NCBI GenBank assembly: GCA_947499175.1
Contig: CANMNU010000037.1
Coordinates: 1-11,506, forward strand
Length of the DNA: 11,506 nucleotides
Source of the DNA: Alphaproteobacteria bacterium
Lineage (GTDB): Bacteria > Pseudomonadota > Alphaproteobacteria > Paracaedibacterales > CAITNM01
Direction of reading: 5' to 3'
Positions 1 through 5,460 of the stretch are shown piece by piece. Positions within the stretch are counted from its first letter, which is position 1, and every line of letters starts with the position of its first letter. The notes under the pieces were generated by a model, which searched no databases, had not been told where the DNA came from, and worked only from the letters and a program-made list of their open reading frames with translations. Made by a program: the position numbers and the translations under genes.

Positions 1-55
1 ATTCTGCGCAAAAATCATCCAGCAAAACAAATAAGTCTGTGATATCTTTCTTCAT
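1..55 (-). CDS. Transposase N-terminus, partial (runs off left edge)
   Basis: Eighteen codons from the ATG at 55..53 to the window edge, with no stop. The peptide has the charged/hydrophobic pattern of a transposase start (KKDITDLF, then LLDDFC). No good Shine-Dalgarno sequence precedes it, which is common for IS genes. The family cannot be settled from so short a piece; it could also be another small unrelated gene. Its position immediately beyond the break in rpe is the main support for a mobile origin. Confidence 0.4.
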   Translation of the reverse strand, partial: MKKDITDLFVLLDDFCAE

Positions 56-126
56 GGAAGGCCGTTTATTAAATCAATAGCTAATCTTAGCTAAAACTGC
101 CTTCTAACTCTCGCAAATACTCACTT
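1..126 (-). mobile_element. Probable insertion-sequence end with the start of a transposase gene
   Basis: Read on the minus strand, an ATG at 55..53 opens a frame beginning MKKDITDLFVLLDDFCAE that runs off the window edge. This N-terminus resembles transposases of the IS982/IS4/IS5 kind annotated in Legionella- and Rickettsia-like genomes; this is recognition by eye, with only 18 residues visible. About 70 bases of AT-rich, non-coding DNA separate it from the broken rpe gene, as expected for an IS end. That stretch holds two direct TAGCTAA copies (78-84 and 88-94). Neither the exact terminal inverted repeat nor the target duplication can be fixed, because the other IS end lies outside the window. 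The junction with rpe must lie near 120-130. Confidence 0.5.
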
Positions 127-474
127 CTAATCCAGAATTGGGGTTAAAAAATGACGTAATTCTTTTGTAGCCTCTGCATGAATAGTAATATGGTCTGCGC
201 CAGCTTTTTTGTACAGATTAATGAATAATTCAACAGGTTTTACCATTAAGTGTACATCAAATTTTAAGGCAGAGGTGGATGATGGAAATGAGTTGCGTAA
301 TTGACTGATAATATCAGGCCCAAAGGTAAGGTTGGGCACGAAGTGACCATCCATTATGTCTAAATGAAGCCAGTCTGCCCCAGCAGCTTCAACAGCAAGT
401 ACTTCATTTTTTAAATGCAACAGATCAGCTGCCATTAATGATGGCGCAATCAAAACAGCATTTGAATTTGTCAT
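127..474 (-). pseudogene. rpe: Ribulose-phosphate 3-epimerase, 3' half missing
   Basis: The encoded 115 residues are the N-terminal half of ribulose-5-phosphate 3-epimerase (pentose phosphate pathway; interconverts ribulose-5-P and xylulose-5-P). The IAPSLMAAD start, the LDIMDGHFVPNLTFGP block with its metal/catalytic Asp and His, DVHLMV with the second metal His, and ITIHAEA are all visible. The family is normally about 220 residues. The segment with the second catalytic Asp and the glycine-rich phosphate-binding loops is absent. The frame ends at a TAG directly before the IS-like end, so the gene was most likely cut by insertion. The ATG at 474 is preferred over a GTG 12 bases upstream: AAGTGG lies about 8 bases before the ATG, and the protein aligns from there. 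It starts 12 bases after dapB stops, so the two were probably co-transcribed. The remnant should be inactive. Confidence 0.85.
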
Positions 475-486
475 TGGGTAAACCAC

Positions 487-1188
487 TTATTTTAAACCCA
501 GCACATTATCCAAACTATAAAATCCAGGTTGCTGTTTAACTAACCAATTTCCTGCTTTAATAGCTCCATTAGCAAATACATTACGGTTTAGACATTCATG
601 GCTAAGTTTGATAACTTCATCGTTATGGAAAAAGTGTACCGTATGTTCACCCACGACATTTCCACCACGTATGCTTGAATAATTAATTTCAGATTTATTT
701 TGAATAATCTGATTAATTATATTTCCAAGCGACAACGAAGTACCAGATGGAGCATCTTTTTTTAAATTATGGTGGGTCTCACTAATTGCAATATCTATAT
801 TTTCACCAAATTCGACTTCACTAAAAATTTTGGCTACCAACTCTACAGCTTTTTTCAATATAACAATGCCAAGGCTATTATTCGAAGCATAAATCACTGG
901 AATTTTTTCACTAGCTGATTTTAGTAATTCAAAGTGATCTGATGTTAACCCTGTAGTGCAGCACATATATGGTTTTTTCTCAAGCAAACAAGCGCTAAGT
1001 GCAAGTTCAAAATTTGCCGGATGGCTAAAATCGATAACATAATCACTTTTTTTTATTGAACTAACCAATTCCTGTATGTTTTCTTTACTTAAGCGTGAAA
1101 AACAGATCTTTGATGTAGTGTCCGGTAGTAGGGATTGAATGGTTTGGCCCATGCGTCCGCTTGCACCGATTAGGCAAATAGTTGACAT
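487..1188 (-). CDS. dapB: 4-hydroxy-tetrahydrodipicolinate reductase
   Basis: DapB reduces 4-hydroxy-tetrahydrodipicolinate with NAD(P)H in the cytoplasmic diaminopimelate/lysine pathway, which feeds peptidoglycan. The 233-residue product has the N-terminal dinucleotide-binding loop GASGRMG (8-14), the CTTGLT segment (77-82), and the signature ETHHNLKKDAPSGT (137-150). In that signature His139 and Lys143 match the catalytic His and Lys of E. coli DapB, and APSGT binds substrate. The C-terminal RGGNVVGEHTVHF block (174-186) is also typical. It is slightly shorter than E. coli DapB (273) but has every expected block, so it looks complete. The ATG start puts the GASGRMG loop at the usual distance; the ribosome binding site is weak. 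rpe follows 12 bases after the stop. Confidence 0.95.
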   Translation of the reverse strand: MSTICLIGASGRMGQTIQSLLPDTTSKICFSRLSKENIQELVSSIKKSDYVIDFSHPANFELALSACLLEKKPYMCCTTGLTSDHFELLKSASEKIPVIYASNNSLGIVILKKAVELVAKIFSEVEFGENIDIAISETHHNLKKDAPSGTSLSLGNIINQIIQNKSEINYSSIRGGNVVGEHTVHFFHNDEVIKLSHECLNRNVFANGAIKAGNWLVKQQPGFYSLDNVLGLK

Positions 1189-1238
1189 ATTTCAATTTAA
1201 TTAGTTTTTTAAAATATACGACATCTTGATGTTAGTGA

Positions 1239-1290
1239 CTATAGGAAACCTATGGCAATGACATGTTAAACTATCCTCTTTTTAAAGAGG
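1239..1290. repeat. Two small inverted repeats between dapB and ettA
   Basis: The 117-base gap between the ettA stop and the dapB start holds two dyads. ATAGG-AAA-CCTAT (1241-1253) can be extended by one G-T and one C-G pair to 1239-1255. CCTCTTT-TT-AAAGAGG (1275-1290) has a 7-bp stem with a 2-base centre. Neither is followed by a clear T-run on the minus strand, so they are at best weak terminators of ettA; the second is the better placed. A TATATT hexamer near 1215-1220 on the minus strand could be a dapB -10 element, but no convincing -35 goes with it. Confidence 0.35.
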
Positions 1291-1305
1291 GAATTAATTA
1301 AAAAG

Positions 1306-2982
1306 CTACCTTGATAAAGGTTTATATTTAATTCTTGTTGGTTGATCAGCATCAACACCAAGTCGACGCTTACGATCTTCTTCATAAGAGTGGTAGTTAC
1401 CTTCAAACCAAACGACCTGACTATCACCCTCAAAAGCTAAAATATGGGTGGCAATACGATCTAGGAAAAAACGATCATGGGTAATAACAATGGCACAACC
1501 GGCAAAATACAGCAGGCCTTCCTCCAGTGAGCGTAAGGTTTCGACGTCTAAATCGTTGGTCGGCTCATCGAGCAAAAGTACATTTGCGCCACTTTTAAGC
1601 ATTTTTGCCAAATGCACACGGTTTCGTTCACCACCTGATAACTGCCCAACTTTTTTTTGCTGGTCGGCACCTTTGAAGTTAAATAGCCCGCAGTAGGCTC
1701 TGCTTGCCATTTTGCGTTTGCCAAGTTCTACTTCATCATGGCCATCGGAAATTTCTTCCCAGACAGTTTTAGTGGGGGCGAGGCTATCACGTGACTGGTC
1801 GACATAGCCCATTACTACTGTATCACCTACACGCAGATTTCCTTGATCTGGCTTTTCTTGACCGGTTAGCATGCGAAACAATGTTGTTTTACCCGCTCCG
1901 TTTGGTCCAATTACCCCAACAATACCACCTCTAGGTAAGTTAAAGTTAAGGTTTTCAATTAATAAACGGTCACCAAACGCCTTTGATACACCGTTTGCTT
2001 CAATCACTAAATCACCTAAGCGAGGACCTGGAGGAATAGCGATTGAGCCATCTCCGGTGCCACGATCATAGTCTTCGTTAAGCAATGTTTCATAAGCCAC
2101 AATACGCGCTTTGCTTTTGGCTTGGCGCGCTTTAGGAGATTGACGAATCCATTCCAATTCACTTTCAATTTGCTTTTGACGCGCTGTTTCTTGTTTTTGT
2201 TCAACTATTAAGCGTTTTTGCTTTTGTTCAAGCCAGCTAGAATAGTTACCTTCATAAGGAATACCTTGGCCACGATCTAGTTCTAGAATCCACCCAACGA
2301 CGTTATCAAGGAAGTAACGATCATGGGTAATAAGCACTACGGTGCCTTTGTAATCTTGTAAATGGCGATCAAGCCAGGCAACGCTTTCAGCATCAAGATG
2401 GTTAGTTGGTTCATCAAGCAATAATAGGTCTGGTTTTTGCAATAACAGCTGGCACAAAGCAACACGGCGCTTTTCCCCACCGGAAAGATTTTTAACACTT
2501 GCATCACCTGGTGGGCAACGCAGAGCATCCATTGCTATTTCAATTTGACGATCTAGGTCCCAGGCATCAAGCGTATCTATACGTTCTTGTAGCTCTCCTT
2601 GACGCAATAATAGATCATTCATTTCTTCATCTTCCATGGGTTCGGCGAACCGCATGTTAATGGCTTCATATTCTTTCATTAATTCGGTGACTTCACCAAG
2701 GCCTTCTTTGATGTTTGAGACAACATCAAGATCTTCATTAAGTTGGGGTTCTTGGGCTAAATAGCCAACTTTTACACCATCTGCCGACCAGGCCTCGCCT
2801 TGGTATTCTTTATCAAGCTGGGCCATGATTTTTAAAAGGGTGGACTTACCTGAGCCATTGGGCCCAATGATACCAATTTTGGCACCTGGAAAGAATGAAA
2901 GCCAAATATCTTTTAAAACTTGCTTACCACCTGGGTAGCTTTTTGATAAGGATTTGATTACATAAATGTATTGATACGACAT
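1306..2982 (-). CDS. ettA: ABC-F protein EttA, energy-dependent translational throttle
   Basis: EttA is a soluble ABC-F ATPase that binds the ribosomal E site and gates entry into the elongation cycle according to the ATP/ADP ratio. The 558-residue product (E. coli: 555) has two ABC cassettes. The first has Walker A GPNGSGKST (40-48), signature LSGGE (166-170), Walker B/Glu in DEPTNHLD (190-197) and His220. The second has GPNGAGKTT (359-367), LSGGE (448-452), DEPTNDLD (472-479) and His502. The arm segment (about 95-138) and the charged linker (about 245-320) that contacts tRNA are both present, which separates EttA from other ABC-F members; there are no membrane segments. The ATG at 2982 (MSYQYIYV) is chosen because it aligns with the EttA N-terminus and has AGG upstream. 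A start 39 bases further upstream would add an unconserved leader. Confidence 0.95.
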   Translation of the reverse strand: MSYQYIYVIKSLSKSYPGGKQVLKDIWLSFFPGAKIGIIGPNGSGKSTLLKIMAQLDKEYQGEAWSADGVKVGYLAQEPQLNEDLDVVSNIKEGLGEVTELMKEYEAINMRFAEPMEDEEMNDLLLRQGELQERIDTLDAWDLDRQIEIAMDALRCPPGDASVKNLSGGEKRRVALCQLLLQKPDLLLLDEPTNHLDAESVAWLDRHLQDYKGTVVLITHDRYFLDNVVGWILELDRGQGIPYEGNYSSWLEQKQKRLIVEQKQETARQKQIESELEWIRQSPKARQAKSKARIVAYETLLNEDYDRGTGDGSIAIPPGPRLGDLVIEANGVSKAFGDRLLIENLNFNLPRGGIVGVIGPNGAGKTTLFRMLTGQEKPDQGNLRVGDTVVMGYVDQSRDSLAPTKTVWEEISDGHDEVELGKRKMASRAYCGLFNFKGADQQKKVGQLSGGERNRVHLAKMLKSGANVLLLDEPTNDLDVETLRSLEEGLLYFAGCAIVITHDRFFLDRIATHILAFEGDSQVVWFEGNYHSYEEDRKRRLGVDADQPTRIKYKPLSR

Positions 2983-3167
2983 AATAATTGGATACCTAAT
3001 TTTTGAGCCATAATGGCGCAAAAGTCGGAGATATTCAACTTAAAAAGGACGCAGTCAATTGATTTGCCAGATTCTTGCTGTGTTCCACCCAACATTGTAT
3101 AGCGCGCTGCTTATAAAATGATTATGTTTTTTTATGGTTCCTAGCAACTCTAACTAAAGTTCTCAGC

Positions 3168-3246
3168 AGAGCTTTCTCCTGGCCTGTCCAGGGACAGAAC
3201 CTGTTATCCCTGACAAGGTGCTACACGCGGCCGCAGTTCGGGGATC
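3168..3246. other. GC-rich islet with NotI and BamHI sites
   Basis: About 80 bases of clearly higher GC than the AT-rich surroundings. It includes the hairpin CTGTCC-AG-GGACAG (3184-3197), an 8-base GCGGCCGC (NotI site) near 3228 and GGATCC (BamHI site) at about 3242-3247. ATCGAT (ClaI) follows just outside, near 3269. The composition points to foreign DNA: a remnant of a mobile element or transferred gene, or possibly a cloning or assembly artefact. The sequence alone cannot decide between these. No tRNA, rRNA or SRP-like RNA fold was recognised. Confidence 0.45.
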
Positions 3247-3337
3247 CATTTTTGCATAATCAAATTATATCGATCCACTAATATTGCACTGCTCTACCAA
3301 TATTGTATCGCTCCGCTCAATATTGCATTACCCACCC
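3247..3337. repeat. About five degenerate 18-20-base tandem repeats
   Basis: Units can be laid out at roughly 3247-3261, 3262-3279, 3280-3298, 3299-3318 and 3319-3337. Three share a perfect AATATTG followed by YA (3280, 3299, 3319), spaced 19 and 20 bases. AAATTATATCGATCCACT (3262-3279) matches the 3299-3318 unit at most positions (ATTrTATCGmTCCrCT). TTTTTGCATAATC at the left end resembles the start of the last unit. Divergence is high, so this is an old array. It lies between the GC-rich islet and the hairpin at 3330-3354. Confidence 0.6.
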
Positions 3338-3354
3338 AAACTATAAGGGTGGGT
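3330..3354. repeat. Hairpin ACCCACCC / GGGTGGGT
   Basis: Perfect 8-bp stem, ACCCACCC (3330-3337) with GGGTGGGT (3347-3354), around a 9-base loop. It lies about 60 bases beyond the phr stop and may mark the 3' end of the hupB-phr transcript. On the minus strand no T-run follows, so it is not a classic intrinsic terminator; it could instead protect the 3' end or be an operator. The left arm coincides with the end of the last tandem repeat unit. Confidence 0.5.
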
Positions 3355-3415
3355 TTCAGGATAGCGCAAAAAGTGTTAATATTTAGTTAATTGTAATATT
3401 TTGTTATATATTTTA

Positions 3416-4840
3416 TCATTTTAAGATTTTTTTGTAAGCTTGCAGTGCAATTTCTCTTGATTTTTCAAGGTTTACTATGGGGTTAGGATAGTTTTTCCCC
3501 AAAACAATGCCGCAATCTTTTAAAATACTCTCAGGGGCTTGCCAAGGTTTAAATAAGTATTTATTTGGCAATAGCTTCAACTCAGGAACAAAATAGCGGG
3601 TGTATTCCCCATCTTTATCAAATTTTTCTCCCTGAGTTATTGGGTTAAATATTCTAAAGTATGGTGCAGCATCTACACCTGATCCCGCAATCCATTGCCA
3701 GCCAGAACTGTTATTTGCAAGGTCGGCATCTATTAAGCAATCCCAAAACCAATCTCTTCCATGGTGCCAATGTATCAATAAATTTTTAACCAAAAAAGAT
3801 CCCACAATCATGCGAACTCGATTATGCATATATCCTGTTTTCCAAAGTTCACGCATGCCTGCATCAACAATTGGATAACCAGTTTCTCCTATTTGCCATG
3901 CACGCAAAAAATCCTGATTGTTTTGCCATGGAAACTTGTCAAATTTACTTTGAAAATTTTTATTCACTAAATCAGGAAAATGATAAAGCAATGAATGGGA
4001 AAATTCACGCCAACCCAATTCGCTTAAAAAGCAATCAGTATCTTTTATTGAACTATTATTAATACTGGCAGTTTTAGCACTATGCCAAGCTTGATTTGGT
4101 GAAATTTCTCCAAAATGTAAATGTGGTGACAGCCTTGAAACATTTTTTTTAAATGGGTAATTTCTGTCTTCCTTATATCCTTCTAACCCATAATCTAAAA
4201 ACTCTATTAACTTTGAATGGGCGGCTTTTTCGCCAATATTCCAACATTTTTCTATCGGCTTATACCATTTAACTTTCGGTAATAAACCAAAATTTTCTAT
4301 GGTTGTTTTGTTGAAAGTATCTTTTACTAATGTTAAGTTTTTAGGCGCTGGAATTGGACACCTAGGGGGTGAAGATTGCAAGCAACCATTATTATAAAAA
4401 GGTGTAAATACTTTATAAGGAGACTTGTCTTTTTTTAAAACTAACCATGGCTCCCAAAGCAATGAGCCATTAAAGCTTTTACATTCTATGTTTAGCTTCT
4501 TTAGTTCTGATTTAATTATTGAATCGTTGGTTATACGCCAAAGATCGTAGCATCTATTCCAGTACACGGAACTTAAATTATTGTTTTTTAGTATTTCGAT
4601 GAGAATTTTTTTGGGATTACCAATGTAAACGTTTAATTTACCGTCTAAACTTTTATTTAATGAATCTAGTGAATGGTGTAACCACCAACGACTGGCTTCG
4701 CCTATTTTAAATTGTTCTTGAGAATTATCATCTAAAATGTAGACAGGCAGTACTGAGCCATTTTTAGTTGCTTCAAAAAGACCTGGATTATCGCTTATTC
4801 GCAGGTCTTGTCGAAACCAAAATATAGTAGTCTGATTTAT
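3416..4840 (-). CDS. phr: Deoxyribodipyrimidine photolyase with ATA at the expected start
   Basis: Photolyases use FADH- and light to split UV-induced pyrimidine dimers in DNA. Counting from ATA at 4840 the frame gives 474 residues, the normal length (E. coli 472). The N-terminal antenna-domain start (ifwFRQDLRISDNP, 6-19; QFKIGEASRWWLHHSL, 43-58) leads into the FAD-binding domain: SRLSPHLHFGEIS (235-247), the IGETGYPIVDAGMREL block (about 317-332) with GYMHNRVRM after it, and the DADLANNSSGWQW segment (371-383). No in-frame stop interrupts it. There is no ATG, GTG or TTG between the hupB stop and GTG at 4567, and starting there would delete the first 91 residues, including conserved ones. 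The conserved start falls on ATA, which overlaps the last base of the hupB TAA (TAATA, where TAATG would be the classic stop-start overlap). Either ATA is used through coupling to hupB, or a G-to-A change has crippled the gene. Family assignment is firm; activity and exact dimer specificity are uncertain. Confidence 0.85.
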   Translation of the reverse strand: MNQTTIFWFRQDLRISDNPGLFEATKNGSVLPVYILDDNSQEQFKIGEASRWWLHHSLDSLNKSLDGKLNVYIGNPKKILIEILKNNNLSSVYWNRCYDLWRITNDSIIKSELKKLNIECKSFNGSLLWEPWLVLKKDKSPYKVFTPFYNNGCLQSSPPRCPIPAPKNLTLVKDTFNKTTIENFGLLPKVKWYKPIEKCWNIGEKAAHSKLIEFLDYGLEGYKEDRNYPFKKNVSRLSPHLHFGEISPNQAWHSAKTASINNSSIKDTDCFLSELGWREFSHSLLYHFPDLVNKNFQSKFDKFPWQNNQDFLRAWQIGETGYPIVDAGMRELWKTGYMHNRVRMIVGSFLVKNLLIHWHHGRDWFWDCLIDADLANNSSGWQWIAGSGVDAAPYFRIFNPITQGEKFDKDGEYTRYFVPELKLLPNKYLFKPWQAPESILKDCGIVLGKNYPNPIVNLEKSREIALQAYKKILK

Positions 4841-5115
4841 TATGAATTAACAGCTTCTTTGAATTCTTTACCAGCTTTAAAAGTTGGGCGTTTGCTAGCA
4901 GCAATATCGATTTCTTCGCCAGTACGAGGATTACGACCTTTACGTGCAGCACTAACTTGCACAGCAAAGCTGCCAAATCCAACAAAACGTGCATCTTTGT
5001 CTGATTTTAGGCCTGAAATTATGCCATCAAAAACTGCATCAACTGCTTGGCTTGAGTCTTTTTTGGTTAATCCAGTTTTAGTTGCTACAAAATCAATTAA
5101 ATCTTGCTTGTTCAT
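4840..5115 (-). CDS. hupB: DNA-binding protein HU (HU-beta type)
   Basis: HU is the small nucleoid-architecture protein that binds and bends DNA as a dimer. The 91-residue product starts MNKQDLIDFVATKTGLTKKD, and has the central VGFGSF turn (45-50) and the DNA-binding arm with GRNPRTG (60-66), followed by EIDIAASKRPTFKAGKEFKEAVN. Length and sequence match the family (90 residues). The frame is open a further 35 codons upstream, but those residues are not HU-like, so the ATG at 5115 is used; AGGA and an A/G-rich tract lie upstream. The stop overlaps by one base the position where phr should start, suggesting a two-gene transcript. A possible minus-strand promoter has TTGGCA (about 5179-5184) and TATTAT (5154-5162 region), with a 17-19-base spacer. 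Confidence 0.96.
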   Translation of the reverse strand: MNKQDLIDFVATKTGLTKKDSSQAVDAVFDGIISGLKSDKDARFVGFGSFAVQVSAARKGRNPRTGEEIDIAASKRPTFKAGKEFKEAVNS

Positions 5116-5226
5116 AACTTTTCTTATCCTTTTGTTTGAAGAAACCTTAATAAGGATAATATGAACATATACCATGCATTTGCCAAGTGTTTTTATTACT
5201 AAAATGACCCTATATAACACAAATTT

Positions 5227-5255
5227 TTCATGTTTACTTTGTCACCCCATATAAT
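5227..5255 (+). promoter_or_regulatory. Possible nrdAB promoter
   Basis: TATAAT at 5250-5255 is a perfect -10 hexamer. The best-spaced -35 (17 bases upstream, 5227-5232, TTCATG) is weak, so an activator or another start is possible. If used, transcription would begin near 5262 and leave a leader of about 200 nt before nrdA. The -10 overlaps the second ACCC(T/C)ATATAA copy, so a repressor bound there would block the promoter. Confidence 0.35.
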
Positions 5256-5303
5256 CTATTATACGAATGTGTTCCAAGGTGCATTTATAAATACATAAAT
5301 TTA

Positions 5304-5445
5304 GGAATTCGGTGCAGTCAATTTTGGCAAATTCCCAAAGCCAAAAGACTTGCAAAAAAACACTAATTAACATCGGGCGGAGTGCACCGCGTGAATTAGG
5401 TGAGCGTTTTGCTGCTTACATTTTTCCGGGCATGCCCGTTTTTTT
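5304..5445 (+). ncRNA. Structured nrdAB leader ending in a terminator-like hairpin
   Basis: Stems visible by complementarity: a closing helix CGGTGCA (5310-5316) with TGCACCG (5383-5389), extended by AATT (5306-5309) with AATT (5394-5397) across a 4-base bulge; inside it TTTTGGC (5322-5328) with GCCAAAA (5340-5346); then GTGAGC (5400-5405) with GCTTAC (5414-5419, one G-T pair). Last comes CGGGCATGCCCG (5427-5438) followed by seven T, 15 bases before the nrdA ATG. CGGGC at 5374-5378 inside the first domain can also pair with GCCCG (5434-5438), which would dissolve the terminator stem. This is the layout of an attenuator or riboswitch. No known riboswitch class was recognised, and no ligand or factor can be named. 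Confidence 0.45.
5427..5445 (+). terminator. Terminator-like hairpin directly before nrdA
   Basis: CGGGCATGCCCG forms a 4-5-bp GC stem followed by TTTTTTT on the plus strand. There is no plus-strand gene upstream for it to end, and the minus-strand side has no T-run, so its only evident role is conditional termination in the nrdA leader. The stem is short, so termination may be partial. Confidence 0.45.
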
Positions 5446-5460
5446 GAACGAGAGATTACT

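Larger units (their letters stand above)
2983..3415. other. Non-coding stretch between phr and ettA
   Basis: No convincing gene lies in these 433 bases. From the ettA side: about 150 ordinary AT-rich bases that should contain the ettA promoter (TTGACT on the minus strand at about 3055-3060, without a good -10), then a GC-rich islet (3168-3246), a block of degenerate tandem repeats (3247-3337), a hairpin (3330-3354) and AT-rich DNA up to the phr stop. On the plus strand 3117-3278 is open for 54 codons, with compositionally plausible residues across the islet (for example RAFSWPVQGQ). It has no usable start codon near its beginning, so it is more likely a gene fragment or chance than a gene. 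Confidence 0.6.
5116..5460. other. Divergent control region between hupB and nrdA
   Basis: No gene lies in these 345 bases. The hupB half is AT-rich and holds the palindrome CCTTAATAAGG (5145-5155) plus the hupB promoter candidates. The centre holds two similar sequences, ACCCTATATAA at 5207 and ACCCCATATAA at 5244. The nrdA half is a long potential leader RNA with several mutually compatible or competing stems (see the separate entry), ending in GAGAG at the nrdA ribosome binding site. Confidence 0.7.

Noticed and set aside
1448..2528. Open frames on both strands inside ettA
   Set aside because: They are shadows of the conserved ettA reading frame, with low-complexity or implausible translations.
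3195..3215. Partial match to the I-SceI site (CCTGTTATCCCT)
   Set aside because: Only 12 of 18 bases match and the flanks differ; most likely coincidence, though noted because of the nearby NotI and BamHI sites.
3195..3250. tRNA or other stable RNA in the GC-rich islet
   Set aside because: No cloverleaf, CCA end or known small-RNA core could be laid out.
3247..3337. CRISPR array
   Set aside because: Units are contiguous, 18-20 bases and diverged, with no constant repeat alternating with unique spacers and no cas genes.
4567..4569. GTG at 4567 as the true phr start
   Set aside because: It would remove the first 91 residues, including conserved antenna-domain sequence that is fully open in the same frame upstream.
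5116..5220. 35-codon upstream extension of the HU frame
   Set aside because: The added residues are not HU-like, and the MNKQDL start at 5115 matches the family's length and N-terminus exactly.
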